A stretch of 64,000 bases of DNA from the NCBI GenBank assembly GCA_003194525.1, contig NBIV01000049.1:248001-312000 (forward strand), in the 5' to 3' direction. This document shows positions 23,543 to 32,688 of the stretch, piece by piece; the first letter of the stretch is position 1, and every line of letters starts with the position of its first letter. The position numbers and the translations under genes are program-made. Below the pieces are notes generated by a model. That model saw nothing but the letters and a program-made list of their open reading frames with translations. It was not told the DNA's origin and did no database searches. Origin of the DNA: Gracilariopsis chorda (taxonomy: Eukaryota > Rhodophyta > Florideophyceae > Gracilariales > Gracilariaceae).

Positions 23543-24488
23543 TGTAGAGCAAGTCGTGCGCGCATACCCTCTAGGCGGGTTGGATCATGAATGATTCAAT
23601 ACTGACGTGGCATCGGTTCAACTCAGGTATGAGTGGACCCTCGAAAATATTGGGTGAAATTCGATATGAATTTTAATTGGTATTTTTGGAACCTTCGTGG
23701 GTGAGTTTTGTGGTATCTGGAACAGATGGACGCGTCGCAAGCGTACGGGTATTATTCATGGTTTGCATGATTCATACTTGTCGTGTTGTGCTGTGGTCGG
23801 CAGTGCCGCCAAGTGACATAAGTGTGTGGATAATAAGTGTGACACACTATAGTAGTAGTATTATCAGTTTAATGTGCCGCAATAGTACCTAAAAAAGGAC
23901 GGACTTGCCGCTTCACCCTGAACTAAAGACAAGCTGTGAATCAGATCTGAGTTTATCTCCTGCGCAAAGTGAGCAACTTCTGTTGGGATTTCACTGCAGT
24001 CGGTCTCGTTATACTAACCTGCAAAGTTTCACCAAAGACCATTTATCTGTCTTTTCCCATGGGTTCGCCCATTGTTCACTGTTTTTACCGTTTCGGTTAC
24101 TTTTTATTGTGGGAACAGATAGCCGTTCGACTCAGTATATAGTTTTGCCATGCTGAATGAACAAGCAGCACCCCTCACCGCCGGGTCTGTTTCGGCTTTC
24201 CGCACGACTCACCGGGTTGTACCTTCCCTTTTTGTTTCTCATTTTTATATATTTTCCTTTCGTGGATTCTTGGTGGACTGGAACACCGCTCAAAAGGGTC
24301 TGTCTACTACTTTAACCAACTCATAACCAGATTCTTGGCATCATGTTCGTCGGTATAGCCGAAAGACACCTCGGGTGTACACTCGAACACCATTTAATAC
24401 GATGAGCGATGTCAATGCACCTAACTGACATGTCAGCATGGCTGCTAACAACCTGGGAGGACTTGTCGCCTAGAGATATTGCTCCACA
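23543..24488 (+). repeat. 3' LTR of the old Ty3/gypsy element
   Basis: Begins TGTAGAGCAA after the polypurine tract and ends GCTCCACA. It aligns with 11620-12562 along its full length. Confidence 0.8.
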
Positions 24489-25046
24489 GCATCATTTCAA
24501 CTCAGGTATGAGTGAAACATCGGCAATTATGGGTATACGTTGATATAAATCTTATATGGTAGTTTTGGAACCTTTTTAGGTAGTTTCTAAGATATCTGGA
24601 ATAGATAGACACATGTTAAGCATACAGAAGTTATTAATGGCTGACATGATCCACATTTGTTGTGCTGTGCCGTGGCAGGCCGTGCCACTCAGTGACAAAA
24701 CATGTGGACAACACGCGTGAGACACTCCACTACTAGTATTCTTAGATTTATTATGACTCTGTAGTTCGTAAGACAGGACGGCTCTGCCGTCTCATCTTAA
24801 GGCAAAGCTGACCTGTGATTCGGCTCTGATTTTATCGCCAAAAACAACTGACCAACTTGTTTTGGAGATTGATCGCGTTTTGTATCGATATACTCACCCG
24901 CACAGTACCAAAAATAACCACTGATCTTTTTCACCCCGTAGGTGTGCATAGTTCATTATTATTACTATTCCTGTTGTAGGGAAAGATATTTATTGAACTC
25001 AGTATCCAGTTTGGCTGTGCTGGATTATTAAGCAACACGCTCACTT
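24489..25046 (+). repeat. Truncated LTR of the same family
   Basis: Immediately after the 3' LTR the sequence resumes at about base 70 of the same LTR (GCATCATTTCAACTCAGGTA) and stays alignable to about AAGCAACACGCTCAC. It lacks both ends. It may be the remains of an LTR into which the old element inserted, or of a third LTR left by recombination. Confidence 0.7.
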
Positions 25047-26640
25047 TTGGTTATTATAGTTCTATACTTAATAATTGCAAAACAGCATCGTGCGTAGTTG
25101 AGTGCGTCAAGTTCTGGTATACGCTGTGTTTTGTTAGATGTATTGAAAATACTCGTGAATAGACGGTTATGTGAAAAATTAAGAACTTGGTCGTAAATAA
25201 CAAGTGCTAATAGAAAGGAATAAAGGTGATAAAGATTCTTTTGTGTTGCGTATATAATGAGAGTGCTGCTGAGTTTTTTGTACTATCTTTGTGAACGTTT
25301 TTGTTGGTGGCTGTTTGGGTGGCGTTGTCCTAAATTTTTTTGCTCGTAAGAGCTTGGCAAAGGGCCCTTCCAAGGCGGCGGGAGGTTTGTGTGGCCTCCG
25401 TTGTGGATGTTTGAAGAGTTGGTAAGGGGGTGGGTGGGAGGAATGTGCTACGATAGTATCGATCGCTGCGTGAGGCCCACAACCTGTGAGTGAAAGGTCC
25501 TGCTTTTTGTTGTCTTGGAATTACTGCTGCCTTGACATAAGTATTTAGTCTCCACTGTAATGCCCTTCGACACAGATCAGGGCAAATTTTGCTCTGGTAT
25601 GGAAGTGTAGATGTCAAAATGTGCGTGACACGGCGCACTCGTAGAAACTTGCTCGACTGATATATATTTTTCGATTTGAACGAATGTAAACTAGTTCTGT
25701 TGCATAGAACGCGGATTTCTGCTCTTTTTCTCTCCCTCGTGATTCACTCTTCCTTCACTATCTTGTGTACTTATATTAAACTTGCCGGGATTGCAAAGTA
25801 TCGAGAGAGCAGCAACGACCTGTTTCAACGATGCGATGTGTACACTCCCTGCCGTTTAAAGGAGGGAGAGGATTGAAGGGAATTTAAACCTCGACCTGCC
25901 GCGTTGTGAAGCTATCATCATCTGATTCTATTATTGCCTCATATGATCTTCTTGTGAGAAGATATGATGTGCACAGCAAGGAAATGTTGCCTTACATCAC
26001 CCAGAGATCACAAACTGGTATGGGAATCACTGCCTAAGCATTTGAACTATACTTAAAATGATTGGAGGTATCCATACGCGGAAGGTCCTGAACGAATGGT
26101 AATTAGAGAAATATTAGCCGGTATAAGAAGCGAAGCTGCTACGTGCAAAGAATTTCACACCGGAGTCTTTCTCGATCGATGGCTCTCTCTTCTGAAACAT
26201 GCTGACCTAGCACTCTAGTACGGTACCATGGGCAGATAGAGCATTGAATATAGGAAGAAAGGGTGGGGTTTCCAGGGCAGCACTGACATGGGCCTTATCT
26301 TATTGCGGCATGCATCCTACTTTGCGGCATGCATCCTCTACTACTGCCCCGCGCGTCTTCGTTCTGAGGCTGGCCACATCGGCCTAGAGGTAGAGCTAAG
26401 CACGCGGCTTGCAGAGCTACAAAAATATTAAAGCTCTTGGAATGGGGGTCACTTGTTCTCGTAATGATGGCACACAGTTCAGTAGAGCGAAAGAGAGCGA
26501 CTGAAAGAGTGCCCCGAAATTGATGCTGACTTTGAGCAAAACTTTTCTGCTTCTGAAATATCGATAACGAAATGCTAGCACGTACCATGGCCGAGAAGCT
26601 TACATAAACACTTATTGGTTATAAGCTTTCTAGTCTACGC
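25047..26640. other. Intergenic region upstream of the flavin oxidase
   Basis: No supported gene. Short frames on both strands (for example 25330-25638 minus) lack recognisable features. A 16-bp direct repeat, TTGCGGCATGCATCCT, occurs at 26303-26318 and 26322-26337, each with a GCATGC palindrome, some 450 bp before the oxidase start codon. Confidence 0.5.
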
Positions 26641-26644
26641 TTGC

Positions 26645-26650
26645 TATAAA
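26645..26650 (+). promoter_or_regulatory. TATA box of the flavin oxidase gene
   Basis: TATAAA lies 138 bp before the ATG, giving a 5' UTR of roughly 110 nt. Confidence 0.55.
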
Positions 26651-26782
26651 GGCTTGTATTCTCTTCACATCAGCACACCAAACCTGCTGTGAGCATTCGT
26701 TCGCTGCTCTTGTATTCAGAACTTTCAATAACTGAGCTTAAGAAGTAATACATTTTGGTCTCAAAGAACCACGTCTGCCACA

Positions 26783-29689
26783 ATGGCCCAATCTAACTCC
26801 ACCGGGATTATGAAAATTGATCCGAGATTGAACCAAAGTGAACCCACCTACTTTCCTTCTAGTGAACAGGATCTAGCCAAAGTGCTACCTAGTATCTCCG
26901 GAGGCGGGTTTCCAGCTCAAATCGTTTATCCGGGGACCGAAGCGCCTGCCACATTTCCTGCAGCTGCAGGTGTTGTCATCAACGTTAGCAATCTGAAGCA
27001 AATTAGTATTAACGAAACCAAGGTTCAGGTTGGAGTATCCGCAAGCTTTGGCTCTCTTGCGAAGTTACTGAAAGCTCATGATCTGTTTCTACCGTTATCT
27101 GATGCACCTTCAAACACCGTATTGGAATCTTTGAGCGAGGAAACTTCGGGGTACTTTGACAATACGATCGGCCGTTTACGTTCGTTCCTCTCTGAGATAC
27201 AGGTTATAACCTTGAAAGGAGTAGTGCAAAGTCTTAAAGTTGGTTCAGATGGTCCAGCGATTGAATCGATACTTAATGGTACCGACAGGTCTTTGATTGC
27301 AACAAGTGTGGTGTTTGAAGCTATCCCTGCGAGGCGAATATCCGATGTGTGGCTTGGGCGCTTGGTTTTTCCCTACTCGAAACCTGGCTGGGATGCTTTA
27401 ATTGAGCGCGTGTTTAGTGCAGGTATTCCTACCAATATCGATGTCACTGTACAAACGGCTAAGGTCTTTGGAGGCTTAGCTGTCATGTTTATGACGGTAG
27501 TTTCCCGAGACTCGCTGCATGAGTCTACGGACATAATTTCCAAGCTTACGCAGTTGCCCGAGGAAAATTTAAAAGTCGCCAAGGAGTCTGTAGTGCATGG
27601 TGGTGCTGTTTTGGGCGCGGCACAGATCGCCCAGAGCATGGGCCACCGTACGTGGAACCGTGAAGCGTCTTCCGGAAACATCGTCATTACTGCCTCAGAA
27701 CGTGCTGAGAAGCTCCATCAAATCTCCGATTTAGTTCATGACGCTTTTGGCGTGACAGATACGCATGTGCGTCTCCAGTCACGTCTCAGCCTGTCGCTTC
27801 GTCTGTCGAATGCTGATCAAGAGCTCAATGTCTACGGCCAGTTGCTTATGCCCAAGACGACAATCAGACCAGAGGAATCTCAGTATGAAACCAAGTTCAA
27901 CTCGTTCTTCCCCAGCTCAAATGTGTTAACTACATTGTCTGTAACCCTCACTCCAGAGAGCGGTGCAGCACACGCACCCAAACCGGATGTCACTGTTCTT
28001 ACTTCACTAATCTCACAGAAGGAGGCTCACATCCCGGGCTTCTCAGGACCGACGTTCATGCAAGGAGATGAGTACTACACAGAAGCAGCAACGCAGTACG
28101 CCACGACCTCCTACCCTCCTGAGCGCTCCAAACCGTTTATTGTGGGCTATCCTCAAACTGTGCAGGATATTAAGACCGCAGTTGAGTTCGCAAAAGCGAA
28201 TAACAAGAGCATAGTGGCCAGGAGTGGTGGTCATCAATACTCGTGTTTGTCTGGTGGAGACCAATCTGTAATTGTCCTCAGCATGGAACGATTCAGCTAC
28301 GCCAGCGCTGTAGACGGGGATGTACCGAACCTGTGTGTAGTGGGAAGTGGTACACCACTGACTCATATCTCTGAATTCCTGACGGTGAACAATCTTACTG
28401 TTCCCCACGGCGAGTGTCCCCTGGTTAATGCTGGTGGACACACGCAAAGTGGTGGTTATGGACACACGTTACGCAGCTATGGTTTGTTGGTTGACTACGT
28501 GCGATCGTTCAGAATCGTTTTGGCAGATTCTAGTTACATACAAGTTTACCGACCGAACGTGAGTGCTACTGGTAAGCATGAGCATAACGACGATATCTAC
28601 TATGGAGTACTCGGAGGCAGTCCTGGTTCGTTTGGTGTCGTCACCGAATACACGTTTGAAGGTACACATGATGACGATCACCCCTATTCTACTGGACTCA
28701 GCGGTGTTTACATGTACAGCAGAAGTCGTTTCCTGAACATCATGCGAGAAGTGAAAGACTGGACTGAGGGCATCAAAGACGGTACATTGCAAGGAGATAT
28801 GGACTTGATGGCCTCGGCCATATCATTCGATTGGGAGAACATGCTCCCGGCTGACTGGCATGATCCTGGTGCAATTCCAGGTGCACCACCTCCGGACGCG
28901 CAGCCTTCGGAGCAGAGTTTGTCAGCGGTGCAGTCCTCACCAGGACGATTTGGCGGTGATAGGCCTTCCCTCTTCGATGCCGGTTTCTTGCTATTGGAGC
29001 TCTTGTATGGCAATCAGTCCGGACAGCCGGACACGACGGATCCGCCAACCAAAGACCGTTTCCATCAAATCCACGAACGCGTCATCTCCGACGACCCCTT
29101 CCTTATTTTGCCATCATATGTGCTGGAATTCGATAGTGACCAGCATCATGATTTGTCGTTTATGTGTGATTCGTGGGTGCGCAGGTGGGGAACCACCTTG
29201 GATGGACGGGAGTTCGTTTATCCGTACAAAAAGCGACTGAACGGAACGTTCGAACCACTGTCAGATGCGTTCATTAACGGGTTTGCGGACTTGGTAACCA
29301 CAGCGATTTTTGATCGCAAAGTGCGAATCGTCTACCAGATGGTTCTAGGAGGTGGAATGCATAGCGGACACGTGAACAGGCAGTACACATCTTGTTCTCG
29401 ACGAGATGTGACTATAGCGGTAGTGTTTGATGTGTTCTACACGGATGGAAATGAGGCGGTTGCTGTCGGGTACCAGGATGCGATGAAGGAGCTGTTGAAC
29501 AATACTGTGGCGGAAAAGGACCAAGTGCGTCTCTTCTGGGGTTCTTTCGGTGACACCGACCTCAACAATGTGTGGGTCAACTACTATGACAGTGAGGACC
29601 AGTACAAACGTTTGCAAGGCATCAAGAGCGCAGTGGACGGTATGGACGTGTTCCACACCGAATTCACGGTGCAGTTACCTTCATCGTGA
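26783..29689 (+). CDS. Two-module FAD-dependent oxidase (BBE/hexose-oxidase superfamily), 968 aa
   Basis: The C-terminal module (about 435-968) is a complete berberine-bridge/hexose-oxidase-type flavoprotein. An FAD_binding_4 domain has RSGGHQYS with His484, and GECPLVNAGGHTQSGG with Cys545. A BBE-type tail ends VWVNYYDSEDQYKRL and KSAVDGMDVFH. The 61-residue His-Cys spacing fits the bicovalent FAD linkage of this family, which oxidises sugars or alcohols with O2 and releases H2O2. Residues 20-400 look like a second, degenerate FAD-binding module: NVSNLKQISINE, LPLSDAPSNTVLE and a substrate-domain-like segment, but without the GGH and Cys motifs. The usual family length is 500-600 aa, so this is a tandem fusion. 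The ATG is preceded by a TATA box. No clear signal peptide is seen. The substrate is unknown. Confidence 0.85.
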   Translation: MAQSNSTGIMKIDPRLNQSEPTYFPSSEQDLAKVLPSISGGGFPAQIVYPGTEAPATFPAAAGVVINVSNLKQISINETKVQVGVSASFGSLAKLLKAHDLFLPLSDAPSNTVLESLSEETSGYFDNTIGRLRSFLSEIQVITLKGVVQSLKVGSDGPAIESILNGTDRSLIATSVVFEAIPARRISDVWLGRLVFPYSKPGWDALIERVFSAGIPTNIDVTVQTAKVFGGLAVMFMTVVSRDSLHESTDIISKLTQLPEENLKVAKESVVHGGAVLGAAQIAQSMGHRTWNREASSGNIVITASERAEKLHQISDLVHDAFGVTDTHVRLQSRLSLSLRLSNADQELNVYGQLLMPKTTIRPEESQYETKFNSFFPSSNVLTTLSVTLTPESGAAHAPKPDVTVLTSLISQKEAHIPGFSGPTFMQGDEYYTEAATQYATTSYPPERSKPFIVGYPQTVQDIKTAVEFAKANNKSIVARSGGHQYSCLSGGDQSVIVLSMERFSYASAVDGDVPNLCVVGSGTPLTHISEFLTVNNLTVPHGECPLVNAGGHTQSGGYGHTLRSYGLLVDYVRSFRIVLADSSYIQVYRPNVSATGKHEHNDDIYYGVLGGSPGSFGVVTEYTFEGTHDDDHPYSTGLSGVYMYSRSRFLNIMREVKDWTEGIKDGTLQGDMDLMASAISFDWENMLPADWHDPGAIPGAPPPDAQPSEQSLSAVQSSPGRFGGDRPSLFDAGFLLLELLYGNQSGQPDTTDPPTKDRFHQIHERVISDDPFLILPSYVLEFDSDQHHDLSFMCDSWVRRWGTTLDGREFVYPYKKRLNGTFEPLSDAFINGFADLVTTAIFDRKVRIVYQMVLGGGMHSGHVNRQYTSCSRRDVTIAVVFDVFYTDGNEAVAVGYQDAMKELLNNTVAEKDQVRLFWGSFGDTDLNNVWVNYYDSEDQYKRLQGIKSAVDGMDVFHTEFTVQLPSS

Positions 29690-30094
29690 TGAAGATGCGA
29701 CTGATAGGGTTGTGCTTGTAGTTAGACTGGGGTAAGGGTTACCCCTTTAACCCTAGAAGAGCAGAGGATACCGGCAGTATCCCCGGGATCACTTAAAAAG
29801 TGGAGTAAATTGATCCTGCACATTTTTAATTATCGTCGACGGTTGCACTCCGGCTCTTGTCGGCGGGGGTTCGGTGAATCTACTTTATGGCCGAACCCTT
29901 CTTACAGAAGCTCTTCAGATGCGCACAACGAGATCTCAACGAACGCAGCGTGGCCAATGATGATGGCATCACAGAAGAGAAGACTGAAAATCGAGCTGTA
30001 TCCGCGTCTGCACCAACCTGCCCGTGCGCGCCACTCGATCGACGCCTCCCCTTGTCCTATCCATAGCTTCGTCGGCGCCCTTTCTTCAACAACG

Positions 30095-30889
30095 ATGGTT
30101 TCACCCGCGTTCGTCTCCTCATTCCTCCCCCGTCTATCCCCCACCACCGTACCAACTGCCTTCCGACACAATGCCAAGCCGCTCCGACTGTGCCGCGCTC
30201 CACGCGCGCCATTGCGAATGAACACCGATCCAGACAAACCCGAGTCAAATCCCGCCAACCAAACCACTTCGGCCTTCGAAGCACCGTCCTTCGACACAGA
30301 CGTTTTCTCCAAGTTTGTCGACTCCGCTCAGCAGAAAATCGACTCTTTCCAACAATCCGTGCAGGAGATCGACGCCACTGAGATTGTGGACAACACCAAA
30401 CAGGCGTCGCTCGGCCTAGTGGACAACTTCATTGCGGGAGACTGGCTTAACCGTGGCGAGTTATACGGCGCTATTCAACTTGCATTTGTAGTGTTTCTGC
30501 TGCGTGGAGGTGGGGCGTTAGACTTTCTGGTCAACTTCCTGGCTGGTCCGGCTTTGTTTTTCGTCGGAGCGCTTATTTCAGGAAAGGCAGTATTTGATCT
30601 GGGACTGAAACAACTTTCCATCTGGCCTGCACCAGTGCCCAATGGCGAATTGCAAACGAGCGGGGCGTATGAATATGTGAGACACCCGATGTATTCCGGT
30701 GTTGTTCTGGCTAGCGTGGGCTTTGCAGTGGCTACAGGCTCACCGGCTAGACTGGCGCTTTCGATTGCGTTTGCGGCATTCTTGTCGAAAAAGATTGATG
30801 TGGAAGAGCAGTTCTTAAAGGATGCGTATCCGGGTTATGAGGAGTATTCCGAGGAAGTGCCGTACAAGATGATTCCGACTATTCTGTAA
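30095..30889 (+). CDS. Plastid-targeted isoprenylcysteine/phospholipid methyltransferase-like protein, 264 aa
   Basis: The start is placed at ATG 30095 (ACGATGG context). The frame is open further upstream, but the product from here begins MVSPAFVSSF and has an Arg/Ser/Thr/Pro-rich, acid-poor leader of about 40 residues typical of a red-algal plastid transit peptide. A polar helical stretch follows (60-115), then hydrophobic segments at about 123-138 and 142-163, and then the ICMT/PEMT signature: RHPMYSG (196-202), another hydrophobic helix (203-230) and EEQFL with YPGYEEYSEEV (237-255). The family binds S-adenosylmethionine through the RHP and EE motifs and methylates lipophilic substrates in membranes. 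The true substrate is not evident. It lies 405 bp after the flavin oxidase, same strand. Confidence 0.8.
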   Translation: MVSPAFVSSFLPRLSPTTVPTAFRHNAKPLRLCRAPRAPLRMNTDPDKPESNPANQTTSAFEAPSFDTDVFSKFVDSAQQKIDSFQQSVQEIDATEIVDNTKQASLGLVDNFIAGDWLNRGELYGAIQLAFVVFLLRGGGALDFLVNFLAGPALFFVGALISGKAVFDLGLKQLSIWPAPVPNGELQTSGAYEYVRHPMYSGVVLASVGFAVATGSPARLALSIAFAAFLSKKIDVEEQFLKDAYPGYEEYSEEVPYKMIPTIL

Positions 30890-31371
30890 CGGGGATCAGG
30901 ACGATGATGGCCTACTGCTGCGGCTTAACTCGGGGCAAACTGTTGACGGAAGGTAGCGATGGTAGAGCAGTGATAGGTGGCGTAGGGTTATCCATGTTGT
31001 ATGTTAAAGTCAGTGGCTCTGCATGTGTCCAACAGATTCTGGCGCGAGCGAGCTTTTACAATTGAGAAAACAAAGCGTTTCGGTTTGCTAGATGGCAAAA
31101 TGTTGAGCTGGTTCGTGTTTATGCATTTTTACGAGATGGGTGCAAGCAACAACAGTTGAGACACGTTACTGGCGACATGGTGACGAGGTTTTAGGAATCG
31201 TTCGTGGATACGCACTTGAAGAGCTGCGCACGAATGCATAGCACGGACGTGAAGGTGAGTAAGTTAGGGGCAGAGTATGCGGTACAGGATGGTAACAATG
31301 CACTGCAAATCGACTCAAGCTGTGACGGAGCAAGATTGGCAACACTTGTGCGGAGACGGTGCTCTGCAATC
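30890..31371. other. Convergent intergenic spacer
   Basis: Separates the 3' ends of the methyltransferase-like gene (plus) and the PSMG4-like gene (minus). Nothing else is recognised. Confidence 0.6.
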
Positions 31372-31755
31372 TCACGACGCGTGATTATGGGCAGGGACGA
31401 AGTTTCGGGTTTGAAGCTGAGTCAAGACGCGTGTGAAGATGGTATTCTCCAAAACGGCGGCGTCATCAGGAAGATCAACGCACGCATACACGGCCAGAGA
31501 GGTGCGCTTGGCGAGTTTCTGAGCAAAGGCACGGCTCTTCGCCGCGGCGGTGGGCGCGGCGGCGAAAATAGTGGTGGCGGATGGTAGCGACTCGTTTTGA
31601 AGGGCCTGACCGAGGCTGATGGACAGGTTGGGAAGCGATCCTTGTGACGAATCCGTTGTGGGCTGCACCCATACAAAAACGGAGTCATTCATGAGGGTTA
31701 ACTGGTAGCGCATTCGTAGATCGGCCATTTGCTCGGTGAAGGCTATCACCTCCAT
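31372..31755 (-). CDS. PSMG4: Proteasome assembly chaperone 4-like protein, 127 aa
   Basis: A small protein of the size of PSMG4/PAC4 (about 120 aa), which with PSMG3 helps assemble the alpha ring of the 20S proteasome in the cytosol. The family landmarks are visible: LMNDSVFVWVQ (21-31, cf. the 'lTDSlFLWVG' strand), a central loop with ATTIFAAAPT, then AFAQKLAKRTSLAVYACVDL (76-95, cf. 'GLAqrLarktgkqVfvSynL') and a C-terminal helix. The start MEVIAF is the only reasonable Met. The gene is transcribed divergently from the UBA-domain gene, 933 bp apart. The assignment is by motif pattern; PSMG3-like proteins share the fold and are the main alternative. Confidence 0.75.
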   Translation of the reverse strand: MEVIAFTEQMADLRMRYQLTLMNDSVFVWVQPTTDSSQGSLPNLSISLGQALQNESLPSATTIFAAAPTAAAKSRAFAQKLAKRTSLAVYACVDLPDDAAVLENTIFTRVLTQLQTRNFVPAHNHAS

Positions 31756-32688
31756 GGGTGGCTGATTGGATTACGCGGACGCCTGGCAGAACGGCGGGGG
31801 GAGACGGCGGTTGCTTGCGGGAGACGTGGATGGCATGTGTGTGTGTAAGGGTGAGAAGGGTAAGCAGCGCCGCGTTGAATTCGTCGCCAGCGGACCACGG
31901 AGATGGATAACGTTGGTGGGCTGCATAGACCGACTAGCGAGGGGCACAAACGCGCAACAAGCGTGAAGAGGAAGGACGTCGATTGGCGCAGCGAAGAGGC
32001 TTGCAGCAGAAAGCTGTGACGCGTGTACACGTGCGCCGAAATGAGAGCGACACAAGTTGTCCGGCAACGGTGCAAACGACAGCGCGTGTCGCGTCTGCGC
32101 TCGCTCGCACACAACGCCACCAATTTTCATGTGTAAATGAAACTGACACTTGGCTGCGGCTGTCAGCGCGGCGGTCGTCGAACCTCCGGCACCAGTTCTC
32201 TGCCATGCAGTTACGGATCGCGAAACGTCTGTGGCGCGCACGCCCGCAAACTGGGAGAGCGGGACACGCCCTCCCGCCGCTGCGTGTTGCGACTGCTGGC
32301 GCTTTGCTTGGAGCAAGACGCCGTTTCCTTGCCGCCTTACGTCGCAGACTTCAGCCCTTGGTACTGTGCCCTCCCATATTGGCGTAATGCAGAGAACTTA
32401 GATACTGTGCTCGGCAGAACGCCTTCTTTGTCCGATTCCCAGACCTTTCCCGCCCCACCCCCCCCCCCCCCCCTCCCCAGTCCATTCTCAGTTCTTCGCA
32501 CTGCACTTGCCAGTCCACCTCCGTGTCGTGCCAACCATTACACATCTTCACAGTCTGTTTCACTCACTCACCCTTTACGCCCTGTACTTACACACTTTCC
32601 ACTCTTCGTTCTTCTCCTCACCGCCCCCACCCCGCCTCAGCGCCTCTGATCATCCTTCTCTCCCTCACCCCCGACTCGCTCCGCCTCC
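31756..32688. other. Divergent promoter region with a C16 tract
   Basis: Lies between the start codons of the minus-strand PSMG4-like gene and the plus-strand UBA gene. Frames on both strands (up to 181 codons) are GC-rich, low-information and mutually overlapping, so none is called. The last 250 bp before 32689 are pyrimidine-rich on the plus strand, including a run of 16 C. Confidence 0.55.
32458..32473. repeat. Homopolymer run of 16 C
   Basis: Uninterrupted C16 preceded by CCCGCCCCA and followed by TCCCC, within the divergent promoter region. Length may vary between individuals or be a sequencing estimate. Confidence 0.85.

Larger units (their letters stand above)
11620..24488 (+). mobile_element. 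Old Ty3/gypsy element with chromodomain and antisense ORF relics
   Basis: Two alignable LTRs of about 943 and 946 bp bracket gag, pol, chromodomain and antisense-ORF relics in the same order as the younger elements at 36.7-63.2 kb. The primer-binding site and polypurine tract are recognisable. Every frame is damaged. The LTRs differ at many positions, so the insertion is old. No target-site duplication is readable. A reversed solo LTR (14030-14825) is nested in gag. Confidence 0.85.

Noticed and set aside
29810-30094. N-terminal extension of the methyltransferase-like ORF
   Set aside because: The open frame upstream of ATG 30095 begins at a non-ATG codon and would bury the transit peptide. 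The ACGATGG start fits better.
31771-32316. 181-codon minus-strand frame upstream of the PSMG4-like gene
   Set aside because: Contiguous with the promoter region, GC-rich, overlapped by equally long frames on the plus strand, and with no domain pattern.
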